DNA from: Leuconostocaceae bacterium ESL0723
GTDB taxonomy: Bacteria; Bacillota; Bacilli; Lactobacillales; Lactobacillaceae
NCBI GenBank assembly: GCA_029392055.1
Contig: CP113928.1
Coordinates: 990,501 to 1,054,500 of the forward strand
Length of the DNA stretch: 64,000 nucleotides
Reading direction: 5' to 3'
The notes below the pieces were generated by a model. It did no database searches and was not told the DNA's origin. It worked only from the letters and a program-made list of their open reading frames with translations. This document shows, piece after piece, positions 36,087 to 45,250 of this stretch (its first letter is position 1; every line of letters starts with the position of its first letter). The position numbers were made by a program, and so were the translations under genes.

Positions 36087-37436
36087 TTATCGTTTCTTTT
36101 GGGTGTTGCGACGGGCTTCTCGCTGTGCAATCCGGTTATTCTTTTGGCGTTCACGTTTCAAGGCATTCTTGATTTGCCGCTTGTAACCCGGTTTGACCAC
36201 CTTTTTCTTTTTCTTAACCATGCCAATCATGTTGGGCTCAAGGCGGTTGGTCGTAGCCACCCGCTGGTGGCGGGCATGACGCCCCTTAACCGGCACCAAC
36301 TGACCCTGTTGAATCTTCATTGGCTTAAATTCAACACCCATTTGTTCAATCTGATTAATCTGGGCTTCTTCGTCCGGTCCGTATAAGGTAATGGCGGTAC
36401 CACTCATGCCGTTCCGGCCAGTCCGACCGACTCGGTGAACGAAGAATTCTTCATCGCGGGGCACACCATCGTTAATGACATGGGAAACCCCCTCAATATC
36501 AATTCCCCGGGCAGCCAGGTCAGTGGCGACCACGTACTGGTAGTCCAGATTCTGAATCGCCTTCATTACCCGGCGCCGCTCACGTGGCGGTACATCCCCG
36601 TGGATTTCAGCAACCTTGAATCCCTGGTCACGAAGGTAAGCTGCTAACTCCTTGGCCCGTTCCTTAGTATTGGTGAAAACTAAGGCCAGGTAAGGATTTA
36701 AAATTTTCAACAGGGATTGGATAACCCGGTCCTTGTCCTGGGACTTAGTGGCCAGGTCGATATTTTCAATCGTATCGGCAATCACCGCCGTGGTTGGAAT
36801 CGTCTCAAAGCGGGGTTGGTGCAGGTACTTTTTTAGGAAGGGCTTTAACTTCTCAGGCATCGTCGCACTAAAGACCAAGGTCTGTAAATCCTTTGGCATC
36901 GCTGCAGCGACGTAGTCCACTTCATTTAAGAAGCCCATGTCCAGGGTCATATCCGCCTCATCGACGACCAAGGTACGAACGTCTTTCAGGCGCAGGGCCT
37001 GACTGGACACCAAGTCCTTAATCCGCCCCGGCGTACCAATCACGATTTGAGGCTGGCCCTTTTCTAGGTGGTGCAGCTGGCGCTGCTTATCGGTCCCACC
37101 AACTAGTTCAGCAATCGTGACATTTTCCAGCCCCATTTGATTCCGGAGCTGCTGTGCCGCCCGAGTGATTTGACTGGCCAACTCTCTTGATGGGGTCGTG
37201 ATAACCACCTGGGTCTGATGAACATCTGGCACCAACTGATTAAAGATTGGAATCAAAAATGTATGGGTCTTACCGGAACCCGTTTGTGACTGACCAACGA
37301 CATCCTGGCCACTCAAGATGGCCGGAATTAACTTGGCTTGCACCGGCGTTGGCTCAAAAAAGCCAATTCGACTTAGCGCCGTTATCACGGCTGGTTTTAA
37401 TTGAAACTGGCTAAAGTGGTTGCTACGTTCAGGCAT
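36087..37436 (-). CDS. cshB: DEAD-box RNA helicase, CshB type
   Basis: About 449 residues with Q motif, GQSQTGSGKTHTF (Walker A), PSRELASQI, VDEADMTLDMGF (DEAD), SAT, TNTKERAKEL and HRVGRTGR. The C-terminal 60 residues are a highly basic K/R/N tail, typical of RNA-binding helicases in cold adaptation and RNA decay. Start ATG 37436 overlaps the nrnA end by 8 bases and has AAGGA upstream; a longer frame into nrnA is spurious. CshB versus CshA is judged from length and tail only. Confidence 0.88.
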   Translation of the reverse strand: MPERSNHFSQFQLKPAVITALSRIGFFEPTPVQAKLIPAILSGQDVVGQSQTGSGKTHTFLIPIFNQLVPDVHQTQVVITTPSRELASQITRAAQQLRNQMGLENVTIAELVGGTDKQRQLHHLEKGQPQIVIGTPGRIKDLVSSQALRLKDVRTLVVDEADMTLDMGFLNEVDYVAAAMPKDLQTLVFSATMPEKLKPFLKKYLHQPRFETIPTTAVIADTIENIDLATKSQDKDRVIQSLLKILNPYLALVFTNTKERAKELAAYLRDQGFKVAEIHGDVPPRERRRVMKAIQNLDYQYVVATDLAARGIDIEGVSHVINDGVPRDEEFFVHRVGRTGRNGMSGTAITLYGPDEEAQINQIEQMGVEFKPMKIQQGQLVPVKGRHARHQRVATTNRLEPNMIGMVKKKKKVVKPGYKRQIKNALKRERQKNNRIAQREARRNTQKKR

Positions 37437-38433
37437 CCTGTCCGTCCTTATCCTGTGCTGCTTGAGCGGCTGCGTGGGCATTAATTTCCTGGTCAACGGC
37501 CTTAATAATCTGGTCGATTTCACCCTGGTCCTGGGCCCAGGCACCCGATGCCATCATATGACCCCCGCCGCCAAACTTTTCAGCGATTTGGTTGATGGGT
37601 ACACTGCGGGAACGCAGGCGCACCCGGAAGTCCCCTTCATCCTGCTCTTCAAAAATTGCCCAGGCCTTGACCCGGTCAACCCGGGATGGCAGGGAAACAA
37701 TGAAGGAAGTCCCGGCGTCACCCAAGTCAAACTGGTGAATCAGGGTCCGGGTTAACACGACATAGGCAAAGCCCGAGGGCAAAATGTTTAGGTGCTGCAG
37801 AACATAACCAGAGAACTTCGCTGCATTTTCCGAAATCGTGGTCATGTGCAGGTACAGCTCCTGGTAGTCAAAACCGTATTGAATCAAATCCGCGGCCACT
37901 CGGAAGACTTCTGAGTCCAGACCATAAAGGAAACGGCCAGTATCGCCGATAATCCCAATATAGAGGAAACGGGCAGCCTCGGCTGTCATCTTCAGTCCCT
38001 GGTCCTTAAGTTGCTGGTAGAACTCATAAATCATGACACTGGTAGCAGCCTGTTGGTCTTCGACCCACTGCCAATCACCATAGGGCTCATTATTAGGATG
38101 GTGGTCAATCTTCACTAGTTCCAGGGTGTTGGACCAACGTTGATCATCAATTCGGGGCGCATTGGCCGTATCACAAACAATCACCAGGGCATTGCGGTAA
38201 GCCGAATCTGGCACCTCGTCCATTAGGGGCTGGTCCTTACCGGCAATCCAGGCTAGTCCTGGAATCGTCTTACCAACCGCGTAAATCTTCTTCTCTGGGA
38301 AAGAGGCCTGCAAAATGGCTTTTAATCCTAGCTGGGAACCATAAGCATCCGGATCTGGCCGCTGGTGACGGTGAATAATAATCGTGTCGTATCGTTTAAT
38401 TGTTGCGAGTATGTCTTCTTGAATCGTTGCCAT
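37429..38433 (-). CDS. nrnA: DHH-family phosphoesterase, NrnA-type oligoribonuclease/pAp phosphatase
   Basis: 334 residues with the DHH-domain motif HRHQRPDPDAYGSQLG near 21-36 and the C-terminal DHHA1 motif GGGGHMMASG near 289-298. Family members degrade nanoRNA and dephosphorylate pAp. AAGGA precedes ATG 38433. Overlaps the helicase gene, which suits a shared RNA-decay role. A TATAAT at 38469-38464 is the probable -10. Confidence 0.92.
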   Translation of the reverse strand: MATIQEDILATIKRYDTIIIHRHQRPDPDAYGSQLGLKAILQASFPEKKIYAVGKTIPGLAWIAGKDQPLMDEVPDSAYRNALVIVCDTANAPRIDDQRWSNTLELVKIDHHPNNEPYGDWQWVEDQQAATSVMIYEFYQQLKDQGLKMTAEAARFLYIGIIGDTGRFLYGLDSEVFRVAADLIQYGFDYQELYLHMTTISENAAKFSGYVLQHLNILPSGFAYVVLTRTLIHQFDLGDAGTSFIVSLPSRVDRVKAWAIFEEQDEGDFRVRLRSRSVPINQIAEKFGGGGHMMASGAWAQDQGEIDQIIKAVDQEINAHAAAQAAQDKDGQDA

Positions 38434-38498
38434 AGTATTTCGTGTCCTTAATCTCTAGTCTCTATTATACAACAATGCTAGCGGGCTCATGGACCAGC

Positions 38499-39596
38499 CT
38501 AGTCAGCCTGGTCAAAGAGCGAAATATTCTGGTAGTGATTATCCTGGAGGTTACTGAAACTAATCCCCAACAGGCGGATTGAAAACTCCTCCTCAAAGGC
38601 ATGATCAAAAATCTGCTGGGCAGCATTTTGCACCGCCTCAACATCCACGGGCCAGGCCCCTTCCTTCGTTAGGGATCGATTAATAGTACGGTACTGATCA
38701 TCACGAATCTTAACATTTATAGTCCGGCCGCTTAGCTGCTTGTTTTGTAGCAGGGTGACTAGCTTAGTGGCCAACTTTTTAAATTCCTGGCTAATTTGTT
38801 GGCGCTGGCGCAGCGGATAATCGAAGGTTTCTTCCTTACCAACCGACTGCCGTTGGCGCTGCCACATGACCCGGCCAAAGTGGACGCCCCGAGCTTGCCA
38901 GTACAAGTGGTCCCCCATTTTACCAAAGTTCGCCCGCAAAGTCTCGATACTCAGCGCCCGAAGTTGGTAGCCATTTTCAATGTCCAGGGCCTTGAATTTC
39001 TCCTGGGAACGGGCCCCCACCCCACGAAAGTCAGCAATCTTCAAGTTGCCGATAAAGTCCAAAACATCCTCTGGATTAATCACGGTCACCCCGTTGGGTT
39101 TGTGGTTTTCAGAGCCCAGCTTTGCCAACAGTTTATTGTGAGAAACGCCAACCGAACAGGTCAGGCTGGTCTGGGCCATGACCTGGTGACGAATCTTAGC
39201 GGCAATGGCCGTCGACCGGTGGGGACTGTCGGTAACATCCAGGTAAGCCTCATCTAAGGCGACCCGTTCAATTTTTTTCGTATACTGCTTAAAAATAGCT
39301 TGAATTTGCTGGGACACAGCCCGGTACTTATCAAAATTGGGGCGCAAAAACACGGCGTCGGGGGCCAAACGTTTAGCCTGGGCAGCACTCATCGCTGAAT
39401 GGACACCCAGCTTGCGGGCCGCGTAATTGGCAGTCGCCACCACGCCGTGGCCATGGGATTCCTGGGGGTCACGGCTAATGATCAGGGCCACCTTTTTCAA
39501 GTCGGGGTTATCCCGCATCTCAATTTGGGCGTAGAAGGCATCCAAGTCCACGTGGAGAATCCGTCGCTGATCATTGGTCTTTAAAAATTCAGCCAT
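38499..39596 (-). CDS. dinB: DNA polymerase IV (Y-family)
   Basis: Translesion polymerase. About 365 residues with HVDLDAFYAQIEMRD near 15-29, the catalytic VALDEAYLDVT near 97 (DE pair), the helix-hairpin-helix region and a C-terminal little-finger domain. ATG 39596 has GGGGG seven bases upstream; a longer frame begins at 39614. No LexA box lies in front of it, unlike recA. No C-terminal clamp motif was recognised with confidence. Confidence 0.95.
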   Translation of the reverse strand: MAEFLKTNDQRRILHVDLDAFYAQIEMRDNPDLKKVALIISRDPQESHGHGVVATANYAARKLGVHSAMSAAQAKRLAPDAVFLRPNFDKYRAVSQQIQAIFKQYTKKIERVALDEAYLDVTDSPHRSTAIAAKIRHQVMAQTSLTCSVGVSHNKLLAKLGSENHKPNGVTVINPEDVLDFIGNLKIADFRGVGARSQEKFKALDIENGYQLRALSIETLRANFGKMGDHLYWQARGVHFGRVMWQRQRQSVGKEETFDYPLRQRQQISQEFKKLATKLVTLLQNKQLSGRTINVKIRDDQYRTINRSLTKEGAWPVDVEAVQNAAQQIFDHAFEEEFSIRLLGISFSNLQDNHYQNISLFDQAD

Positions 39597-39635
39597 CTTT
39601 TCACCCCCAGTCATTTAATCCAGCTAAAATTTAAC

Positions 39636-39664
39636 AAAAAAACTCCCACCAACGTGGGAGTTTT
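39636..39664 (-). terminator. Terminator of rplS
   Basis: Stem CTCCCAC/GTGGGAG with a 4-base loop and T run on the minus strand, 3 bases after the L19 gene and 40 bases before dinB. Confidence 0.92.
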
Positions 39665-39666
39665 GC

Positions 39667-40026
39667 TTAAACGTCGCGACGACGTTCTTTAATACGGGCA
39701 GCCTTACCCTGCAATGAACGCAGGTAGTAAAGCTTGGCACGACGAACCTGACCCAGACGAGTCACTTCAATCTTGTCAACCCGTGGTGAGTGAAGTGGGA
39801 AAGTACGTTCCACCCCAACACCTGATGAAATCTTGCGGACAGTGTAAGTAGCCTGGATACCAGCGCCCTTACGCTTGATTACCACACCCTCAAACAACTG
39901 AACACGTTCGCGAGTACCTTCGACAATCCGTGCGTGAACCCGCACAGTGTCACCGGCGCGAAAGTCAGGAATGTCAGAGCGCAGTTGTCCTGCAGTTACT
40001 TTTTCTAAAAGACTATTTTGACGCAT
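39667..40026 (-). CDS. rplS: 50S ribosomal protein L19
   Basis: 119-residue L19 with [21 protein letters not shown] and [10 protein letters not shown], and basic C-terminus. Monocistronic, with its own strong promoter, an 84-base leader and terminator. AGGAGA precedes ATG 40026. trmD and rimM, frequent neighbours, are not here. Confidence 0.98.
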   Translation of the reverse strand: MRQNSLLEKVTAGQLRSDIPDFRAGDTVRVHARIVEGTRERVQLFEGVVIKRKGAGIQATYTVRKISSGVGVERTFPLHSPRVDKIEVTRLGQVRRAKLYYLRSLQGKAARIKERRRDV

Positions 40027-40110
40027 GTCATTCTCCTAATCGACAATCTTACACTCGTCCTTAGACTGTACGCACAGCGGATTATCGTTAATAATTGGTT
40101 AATCAAACCA
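40027..40110 (-). ncRNA. Candidate L19 leader (autoregulatory 5' UTR of rplS)
   Basis: The 84-base leader between the predicted start and rplS can form TTGGTT-TGATT-AACCAA and CTGT-GCGT-ACAG hairpins. Autoregulatory L19 leaders are known in Firmicutes (Rfam L19_leader). I see hairpins and the correct position, but cannot confirm the family consensus by eye. Confidence 0.5.
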
Positions 40111-40116
40111 AGTAAC

Positions 40117-40145
40117 ATCTTAACAAATATCGAGACCCCTGTCCA
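40117..40145 (-). promoter_or_regulatory. rplS promoter
   Basis: On the minus strand TGGACA (40145-40140), exactly 17 bases, TAAGAT (40122-40117). Confidence 0.8.
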
Positions 40146-40169
40146 CAATTTATTAAAATCAGTCTCAGA

Positions 40170-41870
40170 TTACTGGATATGGTTAGCTAACTGATCCTTT
40201 AAAGCAGTTAGCTTGTCGTTGGCCTCCTGGGCTGACGAACCGACAACACCCAGGTACAACTTAATCTTAGGCTCAGTACCCGATGGCCGCAGCGCCACCC
40301 AAGAACCATCAGCCAACCAGTACTTCAACACATTGGCGGCTGGCAGGGCCAGTTGGCTTTTACCGCCATCCTGATCAATAGCCGTTTGGGCCTGGAAGTC
40401 CTGGCTAAGCACCACGGCTTCCCCACCCAACTCTTGCGGGTGATTATCACGGAAGCGCTGCATGATTGCAGCCATCTTTTGGTGGCCACTCTGACCTGGG
40501 AACTCGTAGCTCAGGGTTTTTTCAGCAAAGTAACCATACTGTTCGAAAAGCTCCTGCAATCCATCAGCGAAGGTCTGCCCCTGCTCCTTGTAGTAGGCCG
40601 CAACCTCTGCAAACAAGACCAGGGCCTGAATGGCATCCTTATCATGGGCAAAGGGCTTAACCAGGTAGCCGAAACTTTCCTCGTAACCGAACAAGAATTG
40701 CGGATGTCCCTTGGCTTCAAAGTCATCAATGGCGGCTGCGATGTACTTGAAACCAGTTAGGACATCCACCGTTTCTACCCCGAAGTGCTTAGCAATAGTG
40801 CTAGCAAAGCGTGAAGAAACAATCGAGGTCACAATGGCCCCATCAGCTGGCAACTGGTCCTGGTCGTCCTTAGCCTTGAGCAAGTAGTGTACCAAAACCG
40901 CAGCAATCTGGTTACCAGTCAGGAGCTGATACTCACCGTTGGCCAGTCGGACCGCAGCCCCCATCCGATCCGCATCCGGATCAGTAGCAACCACCACATC
41001 GGCCTGCTCTTTTTTAGCATATTCAATACCTAGTGCCAGAGCTTCTGGATCTTCAGGGTTAGGCTTTTTCACCGTTGGAAAATCACCGTCCAAAACGGCC
41101 TGCTCCTTAACGATGGTGTAATTGGTAAAACCTGCTTGCTGCAAAGCCTTTTCACCGATGTATTGACCGGTCCCGTGAAGGGGCGAATAAACAAACTTCA
41201 GGTGGGGACCCTCGCGGTGGGTCAGCTCAGGGTTAACCGTCACTGTCTTCATCGCCGCTAGGTAGGCCTGGTCGACCTGGTCATCAATCATTTGGACGTG
41301 GACCATCTTTTCGTCGCGCGGAATCTTAAATTCATCCTTGATTTGGGCAATCAGTTCAACTACCTGGGCCACCGCTTCAGGCACCATCTGACCACCATCT
41401 TCACCATAAACCTTATAACCGTTGTATTCCTTAGGGTTGTGCGAGGCCGTAATCATAATACCGGCAAAGGCTTTTAAGTCCCGCACCGCAAAGGATAACT
41501 CCGGCGTAGGCCGCAGGGAGGTAAACAGGTAAACTTGGATACCATGAGCTGACAACACCTGGGCAGCATACTTAGCAAATTCCTGGGAATGATGACGGGA
41601 ATCATAGCTAATCACCACGCCACGTTGTTGGGCTTCACTACCCTGCTGGTCAATAAACCGGGCTAAGGCCTCAGTGACCTGGGCCACCGTGAAGATATTC
41701 ATCCGGTTGGTACCAGGACCCATTAGGCCACGCATCCCCGCTGTCCCAAAGCTTAATTGCTGGTAAAAAGCATCTTGCTGTTCTGCTGGCTGGTAGTTAG
41801 CTAGTTCCTGGGCTAGGTCAGCCGGTAAATCAGCCTGCTGCCAACGCTTCAAATTTTCTTGATAATCCAT
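40170..41870 (-). CDS. pgcA: Phosphoglucomutase/phosphomannomutase (PgcA type)
   Basis: Interconverts glucose 6- and 1-phosphate, supplying GalU with glucose 1-phosphate. About 566 residues with FGTAGMRGLMG near 40, the phosphoserine loop TASHNPKEYNGYK near 140 and the metal loop DPDADRMG near 298. ATG 41870 (MDYQENLKRW) is chosen with GAGG five bases before the AAATT spacer; the longer frame to 41924 runs into dedA. Follows dedA by 19 bases. Confidence 0.95.
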   Translation of the reverse strand: MDYQENLKRWQQADLPADLAQELANYQPAEQQDAFYQQLSFGTAGMRGLMGPGTNRMNIFTVAQVTEALARFIDQQGSEAQQRGVVISYDSRHHSQEFAKYAAQVLSAHGIQVYLFTSLRPTPELSFAVRDLKAFAGIMITASHNPKEYNGYKVYGEDGGQMVPEAVAQVVELIAQIKDEFKIPRDEKMVHVQMIDDQVDQAYLAAMKTVTVNPELTHREGPHLKFVYSPLHGTGQYIGEKALQQAGFTNYTIVKEQAVLDGDFPTVKKPNPEDPEALALGIEYAKKEQADVVVATDPDADRMGAAVRLANGEYQLLTGNQIAAVLVHYLLKAKDDQDQLPADGAIVTSIVSSRFASTIAKHFGVETVDVLTGFKYIAAAIDDFEAKGHPQFLFGYEESFGYLVKPFAHDKDAIQALVLFAEVAAYYKEQGQTFADGLQELFEQYGYFAEKTLSYEFPGQSGHQKMAAIMQRFRDNHPQELGGEAVVLSQDFQAQTAIDQDGGKSQLALPAANVLKYWLADGSWVALRPSGTEPKIKLYLGVVGSSAQEANDKLTALKDQLANHIQ

Positions 41871-41889
41871 AATTTCCTCGTGCTTTTCC

Positions 41890-42567
41890 TTATTTATGGT
41901 CGGGTTCTTTGACTGGTGTGCCAATCAAGACCTTCAAAACTAACTGCCGGAAGCGGGGTTGGCGGATAATGAAGACAACCAACACCACCAAGACTGCGGC
42001 GACTGCCAGCTTGATATTTTGAGGGATTTCCAAGTGACCCGCAAAATACCCAATCGAGACTAGGACCGTGGCCCAAAGACTACTGGCAGCGAGGGCCATC
42101 TTGACGTACTTCGAATAGGCCAGCCCCAGCCGGTGGGCCATCAAGGGTACCACTGTCCGGACAAAGGGAATAAACCGGCCCAAAACGACAAAGAGTAGCC
42201 AGCGACTTTCCGGCATTTGGGTGGAAATTTGATTAGCAAAGTCGCCGTTTAAATGCTTTTTAACCGCCGGTATGCGGTCAATTTGTTTGACAATGAAGGC
42301 ACCGAACCAGTAGTTGACCGAATCGCCACAAAATGAAGCCGACCCAAAAATCAATATTAATAGGAAGAATTCTTGTAAATTGTGGTGGGTACCGGCCAGA
42401 CTGGCAGTGGTCATGACCAGGGCATCGGCCGGAATAAAGCCAGTGACAATTCCAGCCGTTTCAATAAAGATTAGGGCAAAGAAAATAACAAACTCGACCC
42501 AGCCAAAGTGGCTGCTGGCCGCTATTAAATGATTGATCCAGTCGGTAAAAATACCTAGGGTTAACAT
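41890..42567 (-). CDS. dedA: DedA family membrane protein
   Basis: 225 residues of the DedA/VTT family: a reentrant N-terminal half with ETAGIVTGFIPADALV near 36, GSASFCGDSVNYWFG near 75, GRFIPFVRTVVPLMAHRLG region near 125 with the conserved arginine, and C-terminal helices. Members help flip undecaprenyl phosphate or phospholipids and affect envelope stress; which one here is unknown. Operon with pgcA. Confidence 0.9.
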   Translation of the reverse strand: MLTLGIFTDWINHLIAASSHFGWVEFVIFFALIFIETAGIVTGFIPADALVMTTASLAGTHHNLQEFFLLILIFGSASFCGDSVNYWFGAFIVKQIDRIPAVKKHLNGDFANQISTQMPESRWLLFVVLGRFIPFVRTVVPLMAHRLGLAYSKYVKMALAASSLWATVLVSIGYFAGHLEIPQNIKLAVAAVLVVLVVFIIRQPRFRQLVLKVLIGTPVKEPDHK

Positions 42568-42585
42568 GCAGATGATTCCTCTAAC

Positions 42586-43164
42586 TTAATTTTCCAATTC
42601 GTGCACCCGGTTTTGCAACCAGGGAACGACCTCATCCTCAAACCAAGGATTACGCTTTAACCAAATATTGTTACGTGGTGATGGGTGAACAATGGGAACA
42701 TACTCAGGCAGGTAGTCCCGAAAATTCTTCACTGTGTCGGTTAAACGCGTGCTGGGTTTAAGGTCCAGGTAATAATCTTGGGCGTAGGCCCCAATTAAGA
42801 TGGTCAGTTCAATGTCAGGCATCAGAGCCCGCAAACGTGGATGCCACTTCTGCGCTACCCCAGCCCGAGGGGGACGGTCCCCACTCGATGCCTTACCAGG
42901 ATAGTAGAAATCCATAGGTAGAACAGCGAAAAGACCACTGTGATAGAAATTATCATCACTGACCCCTAGCCAGGACCGCAATCGCTCACCGCTGGCATCA
43001 TTCCACATAATGCCAGTGTCTTGCACCCGCTTACCTGGCGCTTGACCAACGATTAAAATCTTGGCTTTGGGACTGACCGTGTAAATCGGTTCCCACCCCT
43101 TAGCAGTGTAATCAGCATTGGCTGGGTCGGCCATAATTTCTTTTTTAATGCTATCTAATGACAT
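42586..43164 (-). CDS. Uracil-DNA glycosylase superfamily protein
   Basis: About 192 residues with the UDG-superfamily N-terminal motif VGQAPGKRVQDTGIMWND near 40-57 and the C-terminal HPSPRNN near 163. This is not classical family 1 Ung (no GQDPYH). The iron-sulfur cysteines of families 4 and 5 are absent, so the exact base specificity is unknown. ATG 43164 has AGGAGGG upstream. Operon with dedA and pgcA. Confidence 0.85.
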   Translation of the reverse strand: MSLDSIKKEIMADPANADYTAKGWEPIYTVSPKAKILIVGQAPGKRVQDTGIMWNDASGERLRSWLGVSDDNFYHSGLFAVLPMDFYYPGKASSGDRPPRAGVAQKWHPRLRALMPDIELTILIGAYAQDYYLDLKPSTRLTDTVKNFRDYLPEYVPIVHPSPRNNIWLKRNPWFEDEVVPWLQNRVHELEN

Positions 43165-43408
43165 TTCCACCCTCCTTAACTGTACTTATCCTATATTAAC
43201 ACGGGATAAAAATTAACACTGCAGCCGGGTCACAATTAACTCTTAGGGTTTGTGATAATTTACTCATATAAATGCGAAATTACCCCATTATCCCCATTTG
43301 TCAGGTAAAATCTATCTCGAATCCTAGCCATAATCAGCTGTCAAATAAGCCCCGGCCCGCCTATCTGAAACCGACCATCGAATTTATTCATTATTTTGTT
43401 AGATTTCG
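43165..43408. other. Intergenic region between the UDG-like gene and mdh
   Basis: About 310 bases separate the divergent genes. I see the mdh promoter at 43409-43437, an AT-rich stretch, and no tRNA, repeat or convincing open frame. The minus-strand promoter of the UDG-like gene is probably near 43190 (TATAGG-type box). An imperfect inverted repeat at 43396-43415 overlaps the mdh -35. Confidence 0.6.
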
Positions 43409-43437
43409 TTGACAATAGATTGCTCAGGTATTAACAT
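43409..43437 (+). promoter_or_regulatory. mdh promoter
   Basis: Consensus TTGACA (43409-43414), exactly 17 bases, TAACAT (43432-43437), then a leader of about 30 bases with AAAGGAGA. A strong promoter, fitting high expression. Confidence 0.8.
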
Positions 43438-43474
43438 ATACTTGTAATTTGAATTAAGTAAAGGAGATTCATTC

Positions 43475-44491
43475 ATGGAAGCACTTGTACTAACCGGAAA
43501 GAAGCAATTGGAGCTCGAGGACATTGATGTTCCTGAAGTAAAGCCCAATGAAGTTTTGATCCACACTGCATACGCAGGTATCTGTGGAACTGACCACGCC
43601 CTGTACGCTGGTCTTCCAGGATCAGCTGATGCTGTTCCTCCTATCGTTTTGGGACACGAAAACTCAGGTGTCGTTGCCAAGGTCGGTGACGAAGTTACCA
43701 ACGTTAAGGTTGGTGACCGTGTGTCTGTTGACCCTAACATCTACTGTGGTCAGTGTAAGTACTGCCACACTGCCCGTCCAGAGTTGTGTGAGAACCTTTC
43801 AGCCATCGGTGTTACTCGTAACGGTGGTTTCGAAGAGTACTTCACTGCCCCAGCTACGGTTGTTTACCAGGTTCCCGACAACGTTGACTTGAAGTCAGCT
43901 TCAATCGTTGAACCAATCTCATGTGCCGTTCACGGTATCAAGTTGCTGAAGCCATCTCCTTATCAAAAGGCCCTGGTTATCGGTGATGGCTTCATGGGTG
44001 AACTCTTCGTTCAAATCCTGCAGGCATACGGTATCCACCAAGTTGACTTGGCTGGTATCGTTGATGAAAAGTTGGCCATGAACAAGGAATTGTTCAACGC
44101 TAAGAACACTTACAACACCGCTAAGGGTGACAAGGTTCCTGCTAACGAATACGACATGGTTATTGAAGCCGTTGGTTTGCCACAAACTCAGGAATTGGCT
44201 ATCGAGTCTTCTGCCCGTGGTGGTCAAGTTATGATGTTTGGTGTCGGTGGACCTGATGCCAAGTTCGAAATGAACACTTACGAAGTCTTCCAGAAGGAAT
44301 TGACTATCCAGGGTTCATTCATCAACCCTAACGCCTTCGAAGATTCATTGGCTTTGCTTTCATCTGGTAAGCTCAACGTTAAGCCTTTGATGTCACACGA
44401 ATTGAACTACCAGCAAGTTGACGACTTCGTTAACGGTAAGCTTGGTGTTGTTTCAAAAGCTGTGGTTAAGGTAGCCGGCGAAGAGGCTTAA
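43475..44491 (+). CDS. mdh: Mannitol 2-dehydrogenase (zinc MDR family)
   Basis: Reduces fructose to mannitol with NADH, an electron sink in heterofermentative lactic acid bacteria. 338 residues: catalytic zinc C37, H61-E62, structural zinc C91, C94, C97, C105, Rossmann VIGDGFMGEL near 168-177. The length and stretches such as AGICGTDHALYAGLPGSA resemble Leuconostoc mannitol dehydrogenases from memory. Third-position use is strongly biased (GGT, AAG, GTT), unlike neighbours, as expected for a highly expressed gene. 2,3-Butanediol or sorbitol dehydrogenase is a less likely alternative. Confidence 0.9.
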   Translation: MEALVLTGKKQLELEDIDVPEVKPNEVLIHTAYAGICGTDHALYAGLPGSADAVPPIVLGHENSGVVAKVGDEVTNVKVGDRVSVDPNIYCGQCKYCHTARPELCENLSAIGVTRNGGFEEYFTAPATVVYQVPDNVDLKSASIVEPISCAVHGIKLLKPSPYQKALVIGDGFMGELFVQILQAYGIHQVDLAGIVDEKLAMNKELFNAKNTYNTAKGDKVPANEYDMVIEAVGLPQTQELAIESSARGGQVMMFGVGGPDAKFEMNTYEVFQKELTIQGSFINPNAFEDSLALLSSGKLNVKPLMSHELNYQQVDDFVNGKLGVVSKAVVKVAGEEA

Positions 44492-44495
44492 GCTT

Positions 44496-45218
44496 ATGCA
44501 GAAAAGTACCCGTACTTTAGGGTTGGGGGCTGGTTTATCTTACTTTGTCTTCTCCCTAATCATTAACTCGATGGGTAACGTCTTAACCATCGTCACCAGC
44601 GAGAAGGTTCATCCGGCCTTTCTGGGATCCGCCTACTGGACGGCGGCCCAAAATGGTTTCAATATTTCCTTCTTAGGTGGTAACCCAGGCACTTTAGGCT
44701 TTGTCTTCTTTGTCGTTGGGGTCATCGTCGCAATCCTGAACATGATCTTAGACCGCAAGGTTGATTTGCTACGGTTTGGTGGTAACTTGGTCTTCATGGT
44801 GCTCTTCTCATCCCTGATTTCCATTTTCGCTTCAGCCTTTCAGGCCATGCCTGAGGCGCGGACCTTACCAATGATTCTGCTCTATGTATTTCTGAACTTC
44901 TTTGGGGTTACCTTGATTGCGGTGGCCATCTCGATTTATCAGCGGGTTAACTATGTCTTACACCCAGCCGATGATCTGATGCAGATTCTTCGTTTCAAGT
45001 ACTTCCATGGCAACGCTGGAATCGCGATGTGGGTTTCTTATATCCCACCTACCATCATCGGTATCATTGCCCTGATTGCTCACCCTGACTTTACCAACTA
45101 TGGTTTGGGAACGATTTTCGCCTTCCTTTGCCAGGGTAGCATTACTGGTTGGGCCGATACTCACATCTTCCCTAAGCTAAAGCATCAGGGATTGACTGTT
45201 TCAGCAGACAATGTTTAA
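44496..45218 (+). CDS. YczE/YitT-like multi-pass membrane protein
   Basis: 240 residues with about five to six hydrophobic helices, GNPGTLGFVFFVVGV near 62 and short polar loops. It resembles the YczE/YyaS/YitT group of uncharacterised membrane proteins. It starts 4 bases after mdh, so it is cotranscribed and might serve hexose or mannitol passage, but no transport motif proves this. Function unknown. Confidence 0.65.
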   Translation: MQKSTRTLGLGAGLSYFVFSLIINSMGNVLTIVTSEKVHPAFLGSAYWTAAQNGFNISFLGGNPGTLGFVFFVVGVIVAILNMILDRKVDLLRFGGNLVFMVLFSSLISIFASAFQAMPEARTLPMILLYVFLNFFGVTLIAVAISIYQRVNYVLHPADDLMQILRFKYFHGNAGIAMWVSYIPPTIIGIIALIAHPDFTNYGLGTIFAFLCQGSITGWADTHIFPKLKHQGLTVSADNV

Positions 45219-45250
45219 TGAATTGATTGTCTTTGAAAGGACGCTAAATC

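Noticed and set aside
43475-44491. 2,3-butanediol or sorbitol dehydrogenase identity, suggested by alsD elsewhere in the window
   Set aside because: Sequence stretches and 338-residue length fit mannitol 2-dehydrogenase better, and alsD is 13 kb away.
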